Shown here piece after piece: positions 12,585 to 23,296 of a DNA stretch of 64,000 nucleotides. The position numbers and the translations under genes are program-made. Position 1 is the stretch's first letter. Each line of letters begins with the position of its first letter. Below the pieces are notes generated by a model, which was not told where the DNA came from, searched no databases, and was given only the letters and a program-made list of their open reading frames with translations. Location of the stretch: positions 71,687 to 135,686 of the forward strand of contig ML986644.1 of NCBI GenBank assembly GCA_010094045.1, written 5' to 3'. The DNA comes from Lojkania enalia (lineage: Eukaryota; Ascomycota; Dothideomycetes; Pleosporales).

Positions 12585-12610
12585 GAAAAAAAAAAAAAAA
12601 AAAAAAAAAA
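12585..12610 (+). repeat. A26 homopolymer tract
   Basis: An uninterrupted run of 26 adenines seen directly, in non-coding DNA about 220 bp beyond the stop of the minus-strand transcription-factor gene at 12831-15136. It could be a poly(A) relic of a retroposed copy, a nucleosome-depleting tract or a length-variable microsatellite. Confidence 0.9.
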
Positions 12611-12830
12611 GGGAAATGGAACTTTCAATATGTACTCGAGTGTGTAGATATATAAATCCGCCACCCTGCTTGTTCCAAAAATCGCTAGATAGACCAAAAA
12701 CCAAACATCCGCCTTGCTATATTGATCCCCTCCTACCCAAAGTATTTGTCCACCTCCACTTGCCTCTCTCTCCCTACCCCTCTCCCGGCCCCCCATATTA
12801 ACCCCCTCTATACCCATCCCACCCGCTCAC

Positions 12831-15136
12831 CTACCAAACAATATCCGCCATCGCCGCCCTCAGCACCTCCGTCCTCGTCTTTTGCATCTCCGGTGCGGAG
12901 CCCACCAGCTCGAGCACATCGAGGCACTTCCTCGCATCCTCTTTTGCCCTACCGAGCAGCGGGTCCGTAGCCGGGCTCAGGCCGCCCTTTTCCGGTGAGA
13001 GTGGTTGTTCCTGGGTGGCGAGGATGCGGGCCATTAGGAGCTATGCGTAAATCAGAAAACCGTTTTACTGATCAACTGTACTATCAAGTGGGGTAGAATG
13101 CGAAGGAAGTGGAAGGGAGAGGGAGAGGAGAGAAAAGAACAACATACCGCCTCCTCAAATGCCCGATGCTGAAAAACCCACCACACCCCCGCATCCACTC
13201 TCAAATACTTCCAAAAATCAAAGAATGCGCCAATCGCCATCCTCGCCGCCTCCAGTGCGCCGGGCACATCGCACGTCACACCTCCAGCGTCATTCTCGTC
13301 GGCCCGGATAATCATGACGCAGTGCCAGAAGTTGCTGCGGAAGAAGAGGTTTTGGCGGAGCGAGCGCGGGTTTGTGGCCGCGAGGTCCCGGATGAAGGCA
13401 TCCTCCGAGGTGGTCAGGATGGTCGGGAAGCTGTCGTGTAAGTCTTGGTACGAGGCGATGAGTTTGGCGCGGTCCTGGGGTGATTGGGTTAAGGGCTGGC
13501 TGAGAGATCGGGGCGTGCAGACGGTGCGCTGCACGAGAAGGGCCATGTGCCACATGGAGCGGATGTATTGCCGGTCTGATAGTTCGTAGGATGGAAAGGA
13601 ATCGGAGGAGGGCGCAATGTTGCTGATTCTCATAGGGTTGACAACAGTGTCGGGTGTGCCGTTCGCGGACGATCCATTCGCAGCTACGAAGTCCTCAATA
13701 TGGTCGGATAACGATTCAACTCTTACATCAGAGAAGGAAGCTGTCGGGGGCAACTTGAGAAGCACGGTGAGGAAGGTGTCCTGAAACAGTACGGCCTGCC
13801 AGAGTTTCCGGCGCTGCTGTTTATCGCTCACCGAACATCGCGGTGTTATTATATCCGGGTCACGATGTAAGCCCATAGCATACGCCTGTCGCACGAGTAC
13901 TCCTCCAAACGACCAGGCGTCCGAGGCGTGATTGTCATTCATCAAGAAATAGCAGATCAGCACCATTGCCTGAAGTGTCCGGACGGATGCCCGGCTTAGG
14001 TACGATGACAACCGTAGTGCTTGCTGGGACGCGGAGACATAGAACTCTGCCATCTGAATCCGTCCGTGATCCGAGTTCATATGGATGAACTGTGTTCCCA
14101 TGGCATATACCACGAAGTGCAAGGCCACTAAGACTGGATCGGCTGCCTGTCTCTCTGCATCAGATAGGGACCAGAAGCGCTCATAGTCGGCATAGAAGTT
14201 TCTCTTGTGTATCATGGGATAGACGGGGTCAACAGCATCAAAGTACTTAGCAACGAGAATATCGGCCTGCTCCTTGGCTGGAAGTACTCCTATCACTTCG
14301 GGCAGTCCACCTCGGCTGGTCCAGTAGTTGGCAAAGGGATGTGCTGAGCCGAGGCCGAAGAATGGCGACGGCGTATGATTCGAATACGGGATATTGGAGA
14401 GCAAGAACGGCGAGGACCCAGCGGACGATTGTGACACACTCCGGTAGGGCTGCTGGGCGGGTGGAGGGCCCGAGACTGGCACCTGGGACGGTCAGTTGGT
14501 CGGAGATTTAGATGCATTGCGTAGGGCTGAGGTCGAGGTGATCTACACGCTACTATACGGGTTTAAGGAAGACATGAAGACGAGTAGACGCCTGATACGA
14601 TGGGAATAAGCATTACCTGAATGGGAACTGCATGCAGCGGGTCGCCAAGGGTTGGTTTGCTATGTTTCCTCGCTCGGCCACCCGTATTCCGCGCGGCGCC
14701 GCGGCTGTGGATCTCTTAGCAGCGCACCAAGAAGACCATTCAAACGAACGGGCAAACTTACTCTGCAGATGCAATCAGATTGGCGACCTCGGAGTAGGAG
14801 CAGTTCGACTGCCGCTTGATGCAAGCTAGGCAATACGGGCGGGCCCGGTCACACTTGAGCAGTCAAGTTAGCTCACCGTCGACAACGACACAACGAAATC
14901 CTTTGCGCGCGGCACCAGCTGACGGTGCAGCGCAGCGCAGGACGGCAGAGTGCAGGTAGGATTTGGGAATCTACCTTGGTCTTGCGCTCGACACATTCGG
15001 AGCACGAGAGTGTGGGCTTGTTGCGCTTCTGCTTCTTCTTGGGCGGCAGTCCTCCGCTGGCGAGGGCGTCCACGTCGCCGTGGGGTGCAGGCGGCGCGCG
15101 CAACTCGGTGCCAGCGTCGCCCGCCGTCTCCGTCAT
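12831..15136 (-). CDS. Zn2Cys6 fungal-specific transcription factor
   Basis: Model: complement of 12831-13040, 13148-14482, 14617-14704, 14762-14853 and 14975-15136, 628 residues. An in-frame stop lies just upstream of the ATG at 15136, which fixes the start. The zinc cluster is split by intron 1. Its cysteines fall at residues 45, 48, 55, 62, 65 and 72 (C-x2-C-x6-C-x6-C-x2-C-x6-C), preceded by a basic KKKQKRNK stretch that could bind DNA phosphates or act as a nuclear signal. The large fourth exon has the features of the fungal transcription-factor domain: a start near LPAKEQADILVAKYFDAVDP and a helical VLICYFLMND and GLHRDPD region. It is a nuclear sequence-specific regulator; targets are unknown. 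No enzyme cluster lies beside it, so its pathway cannot be inferred. The C-terminal exon (70 codons) is short and less conserved-looking. Confidence 0.85.
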
Positions 15137-15992
15137 CACGGCCTCTACCCGCTATGCGTCGATAGAGTGGGCTCACGGGACTGCTAGTTCGTGCGGCATG
15201 GATGTGAAACGGCCCCGAGGGCGTCGCACCGTGTCGGGAATAAGAGATCAGATGCGTGAGAGGTGCCAGCGATACCCAAGGACGTGACGGCATTATTGGG
15301 CGCGGGTCGCGCTCCGGAAAACGAAGAGCGGCCAAGGCCCCCCCGGCCCATGTCGTCCAATCAGCGTGGATCACCGCTGTGTAAAAGCATCGTCTTTCCA
15401 TCGACGTCGGTCCCAGCCTCCGCAGAGAACAATACCAAGGCATGTCGCAATAAGATGTTATGCATCTGACCGAGCTGTCAGCTGGGGAGAGCCACGACAT
15501 GCGGCGCACGACAAACCGAACCCTCGGGTCGCACAGTGTCAGGACCCAACCACCCAGGAGATCGGCCGGCGTGGTGGATGACATGTGCGAGAACATGGGC
15601 GGGTGCATCGTGGAAAGTGTGGGGTGTATTAGCGAATCGTTATAGAGACAATGTAACTGTGCGTCGCCAACGGATGGTCAATGTACGGTATATACTGTAC
15701 CACGCATGTCTGCGATAATACAGCACGGGGCATAAACGGGGGGATGGGAACAGACTACAATAACAGCCATACACAAGCACACGAGCACAGCGTACCATAG
15801 CAAACATGCACAAGCAGATGGGCATAGAGCAAGACACAGGTTAGTGGTATCATTCATTGGAGCAGGTCTGTCTGTCATGTCTAGTCATATCCTTCATGTC
15901 CATCAACATTCAAAACTATCTCACATGGCCATGTCCAAACCCTCTCTCATGTTCGCGTCCAATCCATCTCTCATGTTCATGTCCACGCCAAA
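15137..15992. other. Upstream region of the Zn2Cys6 factor
   Basis: No supported gene. Overlapping frames on both strands around 15140-15600 look like GC-rich shadows. Near 15890-15990 the element CTCTCATGTTC recurs with related CATGTCC repeats, a short imperfect direct repeat of unknown role. Confidence 0.35.
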
Positions 15993-16616
15993 TCAAATCA
16001 TTTCATAACCGACCACCAGACCTCGGACTAGACCAGACCGGACCATAATCATGACCAGCCACCACATTCTTTGAACCATCACAGAATATAGTGGACATCC
16101 AGGGCAACCGTCATCTTCCGAGAAGGCACCACAATACATGTAATGCCAGCTGCTGAGAGCCTCTATCATCCGTACATGCGTCTGTGTGGACCATACTCTC
16201 TTTGAAGAGATGGAAGCGCCATTAGTCTCACCTGCATCCACCAAGAGGCCCTGTACAATGACAGTCAATTCCACACGCTTGGCTTCAGCTCTGCGATCCA
16301 ACTCTTCAAAACCTAATCGCCGTAGCAACTCCCCATCGACAAAACAGAGATTCAAACGTCCACACGCTAGGGACCCTGTGGCCTTGAACCACACCCTGTA
16401 CCTCAAGCCCATGACGTTGAAACCGATCGAGCTCAACGTTGCACTGATCCGCAGATCAGGAACGCCCAGAGGCATGGAGACCTCTGTCCGGTGCCGAGTG
16501 TTTCTCACTCTTGGGTTCGGTCGAACGGCGTCGATCACCTCGGTAGCGAAAGAGGTAGCGATCGAGGTCGAAGTGTCGGAAGGTGGTTGAGGCGAGTGGC
16601 TCTTGTCATGTTACGG
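15993..16616 (-). CDS. Probable hypothetical gene, ends unresolved
   Basis: The minus strand is open from a stop near 16616 down to 15993. In the middle it reads like a real protein: a Ser/Thr/Pro-rich leader (SHSPQPPSDTSTS), then a mixed hydrophobic and charged segment with LRISATLSSIGFNVMGLRYR and LRRLGFEELDRRAEAKRVEL. No ATG lies at the 5' end of the open stretch; the first internal one precedes PLGVPDL. A plausible donor (GCAG|GTGAGA) occurs near 16230, so the true model is probably spliced and may extend either way. I recognise no domain. An overlapping plus-strand frame (16186-16590) looks like its shadow. Confidence 0.35.
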
Positions 16617-18366
16617 TGTTGACTCGTGTCATGGTGCAGTATTGTTGACATGAGGTTGACCGACATGTTGGAGTAACATTAATGATGCTGAGTCAATATA
16701 ATATGTAAAGAAGGTAAAAGGTAAGCAAAGACGAGCCACACGAGTACTCATATAGATAAAGGCAGGATCAATATGAGATAGAAGCAAGTTGGTCAAGGAA
16801 TGAAGTCCATAAAGGCAAGTGACCACATGAGGGAAGACCAGGGAAGTTTTTGGAAACCCAACATGAGAGACATGTCGGAAATTTTTGGCGTTGTAGTGTG
16901 GTAGAGAGAAAAAGAGGAAAGGTCGAGAAAGCAGGGGGGAGAGCTTCTTAAATATCCATCTAAGGAGGCCCGTGCAGGTGGATCACGTGCATATCGTGAG
17001 CTCCCAATTGCGGCCGAAGAACCTTCTCGCAGACTGCTGCCTGGCGCTAGCGTCTACTAGCGCCCCATCTAGGTGCTTAAATTGAGTGTACAAACGCAAG
17101 AATGAGCAGGTTTTTAGGAGCGTGGGTGACCAAATCGCTCAGTTATCGAAAGGGGATCTTTCTAGGGAGTAGATCAGGGAATATCCAAACAGGGCAAGGA
17201 AGACAGCCCCTGCAGTCTCGATAGGAAGGAATGGTAATTAAATAATAATGGGTACTCATGGCGTTGTATTGCCAATTACGTCAAGTTGGTCTGTTCTATC
17301 GCTACTCTACACGATGAGTTGATCGAGAGCAGACAGTAACGATCTATCCTCCCTCACAGGCGCACTACCTGTGAGACAGTAGACTTCTTCCACGTATATA
17401 CAGAGCTCATAGCTCGCAAATTTTACCTATAAACTATATCAATTCCGCTCAAACATGATCTAGCCCAAACACAATCATACTCGCAAATCTCACTTCAAAA
17501 GCAGTAATCACAATGATGCCGCCTCCAGCCCAGGACACCAAAACATACAAGTAGGAGGATCCAAATATAAAGAATAAGAAGCCCGACATGGATTGAAAAG
17601 TTACCTTTACGCTTGAAGGAAGGCGGGCGCTGTCTAACGCAATCGCATTCGCCAAAACCGTGACCGAACACTACCCACCCAAAAAGCAACCGCTCATCAT
17701 ACAAACTCATTTAATCCCCACCTCCGCATCCTAGCCCTCCTGCCAAAAGAGTCATATGATGAATACACTCGCCTCTCCTTCCACTCTCACAGATCTATGT
17801 CTTAGACCGACGCGCTAAGCACCACAACGGCTCAAGCTTCCCCCCTACGAACCCCCTCCTATCGGAAACGCCAGTACTCAAAACTATACAACCACTCAGC
17901 AGCCAAAAGCATTAACCTAATGCGCTTTAATCCGTCCCCTTCAGCAAGTTAAGGCATCGCTTGCGTGGAGAAAGGATGGCTCGCGCTCGGGACTGGGGGG
18001 AAGCTTGCGAAAAAGTAGGACACCATATCCTACAGATCTCTCCCGCACTCTCTCGCGCCAGAAATCGAGGAAACAATCATGCTAGAAAGATAAGCTCAAA
18101 CATGCCTCATACTTGTCTCCGACTCAAGCCAACGATGCCGAATTGTGCAAACAACAAAGATACCAAGCCTTGAAAATTCGTAGTCGGTGGCAACATCAAA
18201 CACGGCGCATAGCTATTAACTTCTAGCTATTCAAGGCTAGTTTATGATTATATTCGAGAAGAGAGTAACGTATATAGCTATCTATCATTCAGAATGTCCA
18301 TACAATTTGATACAATGGTCACAAACAGCCCACCGCACCCGTCCGCCCCCTATCCTCTACCAAAAC
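16617..18366. other. Intergenic region
   Basis: No supported protein gene. The stretch near 16970-17450 is rich in short repeats and lacks long frames. A tRNA-like, degenerate segment lies at about 17740-17831 and is listed separately. Confidence 0.35.
17740..17831 (-). pseudogene. tRNA-like degenerate segment
   Basis: Read on the minus strand, the segment begins GCCGTTGTGGTG and continues CTTAGCGCGTCGGTCT, which strongly resembles the acceptor, D-arm and anticodon-stem start of a fungal tRNA. Several D-loop bases appear to be missing. The T-arm has TTCATCA where TTCGANTC is expected, and acceptor pairing is weak. It looks like a tRNA relic rather than a working gene. A covariance search would settle this. 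Confidence 0.2.
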
Positions 18367-21300
18367 CTACGTATACTGCCTCATTGCATCCTTATACCCC
18401 AAACCGCCCTTCAAATCGCTCTCAAAATCCTCCTGCACCTCCAAAACGCCCCTCAAAACCTCAATTCCAAACGCCCTCTCCTCTGCCAAAGCAATGCTCT
18501 GCGCTGTCTTACACGCATTCTTGATCTGCCTACCATTCAACATTTTCTTACTCAGCTCCTCGATCTCCGCTTTCGAGAGCTCGCGGCCCTCCATACCCTT
18601 ACCCTCCTTCGCCATCTTCTCGCGGACGCGCGAGATGTAGGATGTCCAGATCTCTCGGCGAGCCTTGCTGTTGAGGTTCTCGTAACGGATGCCCATGTGG
18701 ATGCGCGACTGGAAGGCTTCATCGAAGGTGTTGACGCGGTTGGTGGTTAGGAACAAGATGCCTTGGTAGTACTCGAGGAGGCGGAGGAAGACGGAGACAA
18801 GGGCGTTGCGGTGCACATCGTGGTTGGCGCGCTGCTCGAGGAACACGTCCGCCTCATCTAGGAGTAGGATCGCACCCCAGCTGTGCGTAATGTCCATTAT
18901 GCGGTTCAATTCCGTTTCGAGTGTGCGCGAGTTCGTGCCAAGTTCGCCCGCCGACACGGCGTAGAGCGGCGCTTTGAGGTACTCAGCGATGGACTCTGCG
19001 GTAAGAGTTTTGCCGACGCCGGGGGGCCCGTGAAGCACGACATTGAGGCCCTTGCCCTTGCCTTGGATGACGTCGTCGATGGTTTTGGCGGCGTAGAACC
19101 GGTGGCTGCTGACCAGGCCTCTGAGATTCTGCTTCGTGTGTTTAGGTAGGACGAGCGAGTTGAAAGCCTCTCCGTCCCATTCGATTTCCTTGAGACCCGA
19201 CAGCGAGAACTCCAGCCATAATTTGTACGAGAAGGAGAATCCCAGCACAACCGAGGACGCTATCAGGAGCTCCTCTTCCGAGAAGACTTGTTCTTCGCCG
19301 TCTTTGGTTTGCATGGATTCGAGTTTCTCGGGTGGGATGACGGAACCGTCGTCAATCGGGACGCGGATAACATGCCACTTGTTGTCCCTGCCTTTAAAAA
19401 CATGGATACGAGTCTTTATCTCTTCGACTTCTTCACTCTCGCAACATTCATCTTCCAACTCGGAATCCTCATCATCCGACTCCTCATCATCCGACTCCTC
19501 ATCCTGCCTCCTCTGAATGTAAGAAATCGGATAATTTGCATTGAGTCGCCGGAAGATAGCCGGATCGATCATGACTCGCCCATTAACATTGACTTTGCCG
19601 ATTCCATTTTTCTTCTTGACAAACGCAAGGCCCTTGTGGAACCGGTAATTCATACCCTGGAGTTCAACAAACTTCTTCCCCCGCTCGACAAGCTTCTGCG
19701 TCACTCCCTCAACATCCTTATGGTAGGATAGAGGGTACGTAGCCAAACTCGTTATCTTCCGCACCCCCTTGAAGGCCCCGACTTGAACCTCGAATTCACC
19801 GAGCCCAAAATTTTTACCGTCATATTCTAGATAGCGGCCTTCAATACTATACCACTCCCCCTTGAAGAAGTGCGCATGCTTGTTAGCGTAATCGACTTTG
19901 AAGCACCGAGGGTTGTCGGCCGAGCCATATGTTGTGGTGAATGCAATCGTGTTTGGCTTGAACAGCGCCCATAGTAAGTCAAACGTGATATTGCCCGCCT
20001 TTAACATGGGATTAAGCTTCTTCCTTATATCACGATAGTCTTCCTCAATGTATCCTGCTAGCAATTTACAATGAGCACTTTGCGCCTTAAGCTTCTTCTG
20101 CTGCTTTTTCTTCTTCTCTTTCTTAAGTCTTGATTTGAGTATCTTGCGATAAAATTCCTTAATTTCATCGTGGTAGAGAAATAGTAAGTTTGGATCAAGG
20201 CTCGGTACATCATCCACTAGCGAGACGCCCTTCACGTCTTTCATAATTTCATGCAGAGAATCTCGTAATTGCTTTGACTTGACGTCGACATAGGTATTGG
20301 CGTGTTTGCCTTCCCAATCGAAAGTTCTACGCACGGTAAAGACCTAGATGAACCTATTAGCTATTATGTAATAGATAAATGAGGAAAAAAAAAAAGTAGA
20401 GAGGAATTTGTGTTTATCATGTCACTGAATGTAAGAAAGGCTAGATTGGAAAGATAGCGTAGACCATTGAGGGAAATAGTTATGACCGATGACTTTATAG
20501 GATCGAAAGGAGATATTAAAAAAAAAAGGTGAGCGGCCAATTCCAGCTGCCCTATCCGGCCGGTAGGCCAGCTCCAGCCCCAAAAAGATACGCCGTGATA
20601 GGTATGAAGGAATGTACTTACGCAGTCAAACTCATCCTGTTGCTCAGCTGCTGTCTCGGTAAGTTTATAATCACGAATTTTAGCTGTAAAATTCTGTCAG
20701 CCAAAGTCCCGATACGTTGAAGGGTAGAGAATCGCACAATCCCAAACCTGGTCTACTCTCTTGTACTCCGGCTTTCCATTCTTCTTTTTCTTGCCGTCAT
20801 CTTTCTTAGTCGGATCGGGCGGGCTGCTACCTAGAGCTGCTTTAAGCAACTGGAGCTTAGCAATCTCATCTTGTAATTTTTGGATATCGGCGTCGACAGC
20901 TGAATTAGATGCCGTCGTGTTCGAACCCGGGGGCGGAGGATCAGGGATCTTTTCGTCTTCCGACGATGACGACGATGACGATAAATCTTCAATCTTCTTC
21001 ATTTTCCTCCTCTTCTTAGCCTTTTTCCTGCGTTTCCTCTTCGCTTCGGAATCGCTCTCGCTGTCTGACGAGGAGTCCGAAGATAAATCATCGCTTGAAA
21101 ACTCGTACTTCTTGCTCTTCTTCCTTTTATGTTTGGCTTTTTGCTTCATCGCTTTCTTTAGAGCGGCTTTTCTCTTCTTCCTTCGCAGTTCTCGCTCATC
21201 CTCGCTGCTGCTATCATCACTATCACTTCTACTGTCGCTCCCAGAAGTGTCTTGGCTGTACATAGTTAGCAACCTTTGAGAGTGCCTAAAATTTCTAATA

Positions 21301-21828
21301 ATGGAATACAGCGAAGACCCTGTCATGCTGTCATGCTGGAGCAGGATAGGTGGTGGGTGGTATGTAGAAGGATAATCGTGGGAACACAAACCTATGCTGG
21401 CTAGCATCGCTCTCGGATTCCTCGGACTCGCTGCTCTCGGAAGTGCTTTCCGCTTTTGTCTTTCGGGTCCTGCCCTTCTGCACCTTGCGCTTCTTGGGCG
21501 CCTTTTGCTTCTTTGTTTGTGTCTCTGTTGCCTTGTTCTCATTTACGGCCTGTTTGGAATGCAAGTCGCCCGGCGTCGTTGAGTCGATCGCGCCGGCTTT
21601 CAGACTGCCAGACGTCGAGGCGTCCATGTTTGCTTCACTAACGACCACTATGTCTTCCTCTTCCGCCCCGAGGGAGGATGTCGATGCGGGCGTGGCAATC
21701 ACCTGCGGCGTCGACTCGGACGAGGCCGACGTTTCTGTCGAGACTGTCTTCGCGGTGGAGTTCTTTTGCTCTGGAGGGTGGGCAGTAGAGGCCGGCGCTT
21801 TGGTAGAAGGGTCTGCGTGATTGTTCAT
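18367..21828 (-). CDS. AAA ATPase with low-complexity N-terminus
   Basis: Model: complement of 18367-20343, 20622-20683, 20738-21255 and 21392-21828, 997 residues. The first about 310 residues are Ser/Thr/Glu- and Lys-rich with long runs such as SSSSSSSEDE and clusters of KKRKK, likely disordered and possibly nuclear-targeting. Next comes the fungal conserved region preceding the ATPase, starting YKRVDQVWDS and KLTETA, through VRRTFDWEGKHANTYVD. The C-terminal AAA module has Walker A GPPGVGKT near residue 777, Walker B ILLLDEAD near 829, and sensor TTNR followed by the SRIHMGI segment. It should bind and hydrolyse ATP as a ring-forming remodeller; the client is unknown. Two introns restore the conserved junctions WD-S-K and DEFDC-VFTV. 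The 278-nt third intron is longer than its neighbours and contains an A-rich stretch. Confidence 0.9.
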
Positions 21829-23296
21829 GGGGCGACACTCGGACTCAGCAATTGTATAGGGGAGACTTCAATTTGTGACCCGAGAGATGATCTAGATACC
21901 CAGGGTCTTGAAAGGATGTGGCACACCACGCCTGCCGACGTCAATGATGGACTGGCTGCGCAGTGGATTAGTGCCGACGCGGATGGGGGCGCGCAAAAAG
22001 GAAACCTTACATTTCCTGTTCCTCCGCTTTCTTTTCAAGTACGCAGATTGGCTCCGGTGAGGTGACCGGAATGGAACTTCTTATACCCCGGCCAGTACTA
22101 GTCTGCACCCGCGAGTGCTGCCTCACTGGTGCCCGGCTGTGAATGACTGTGGTGGACAGGCTGCCAATGGCACACGCCAATGGTTAGGGAGCTAGCAGTC
22201 TGATTGCGTGAGCCTCTGCAACTGATCCCAGCCCGGTCTCTGGGTGCCTGTGCTCGTGGCAAATTGACGTTCAGCGGTGGCAGAGCAGCCTACGATTCAC
22301 CCAGAGCAGAGTCCGGAAGAGCAGCCATGGCGGCCCTTTATACCATCGGAATGCGGCCGCTCCCAGGGCGCCGCGCGAGTGCCCCGACCAGCAGCAGGAT
22401 GCTGCATCTAGGCGCCCTGTACGCCGTCAGACTTGCTTCCGCTCTGCTCGACGCTCGAGTGCAAGTGCAAATGCTCCCTGGGAACACACCACCCATCGTG
22501 TGTAGCCACTACTCGCTGCGACTCCTGCACTCTGCGACGGCGCTAACCCCATCCATCCACCCGGTGTCGGCAATCTCACCGCTCCCAACCCTAGTACCTC
22601 TTTTTATCGCAGGCTCCCTCAGCCTTCTTTGCACCATGTCCTGCGCTCGCCACCTGCTGATTGATGAAGGCTAATATATTATCTTGCTGCCTGGTGCCAA
22701 TGTGTCTGCCTATTCCCGCCAGCAGCCCCGGGGGCCGTCCCCTCCCCCGACGTCCTCCGCCGTCCTCCAAGAGACACGCCATGCAAATATAGTGAGGCGG
22801 CCGCTTAGACCAGTACATGTCCCCCGTTCCCAGCGCCCCGTCTATGCACGCTACAACCTGCAGCTCAGAACAGAGATGCCTGATACGCTCAGCCAAGATA
22901 CAGTAGAAGAAACCCCAGTTACTCTCCTCGAACACATCAGCGCCATGCAATCCTGCTCCTGCATGGTAGCGCCTGGCGCCTTCCAACGAATATTACCTTG
23001 CTCTCTGTTCCGTTGGCCTGTTGCTCACGCTCCCTGGCTGGTCCCAGTGAATGCCAAAAGAACATCTGGCTCTGGCCATGAACATGGAATGCCGTTGCAC
23101 GAAAGAGCCCGTCGCTTCCGGCGCTTGTCCCGCTTACTACCGCCTGTTATCAATCGGCGAAAGTTCGGGGAGTGCTTACTTCCGCGCTGCTGGATCTAGG
23201 TCAATTCACCAACTGATATTCAGGATATATCGCTGTAGTCATACCCTATATTACAGTAGACGACGATCGAGTCCAGCCCCAGTGGTCGTACCGGCT
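21829..23296. other. Intergenic region, GC-rich
   Basis: This separates the 5' end of the AAA ATPase gene from the 3' end of the PTEN-like gene. Frames at 22204-22674, 22684-23199 and 22591-22986 overlap on both strands, have no domain and appear to arise from high GC. I see no RNA gene. Confidence 0.4.

Larger units (their letters stand above)
10451..12830. other. Long intergenic region, mostly non-coding
   Basis: Apart from the possible small membrane protein at 11316-11504, no frame here is convincing. A minus-strand 98-residue frame (10689-10985) and overlapping frames on both strands at 12030-12460 lack domains or splice support. A pure A26 tract lies at 12585-12610, followed by C-rich sequence near 12720-12800. 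Confidence 0.35.

Noticed and set aside
12030..12817. Overlapping frames on both strands near 12.0-12.8 kb
   Set aside because: No domain, no splice logic; composition arises from GC-rich and homopolymer sequence.
16186..16590. Plus-strand 134-codon frame
   Set aside because: Reads as the antisense shadow of the more protein-like minus-strand frame at 15993-16616.
12831..18366. Biosynthetic gene cluster around the Zn2Cys6 factor
   Set aside because: No backbone synthase or tailoring enzymes lie nearby.
22204..23199. Several GC-rich frames between the AAA and TEP1 genes
   Set aside because: They overlap on both strands and lack domains or start/splice support.
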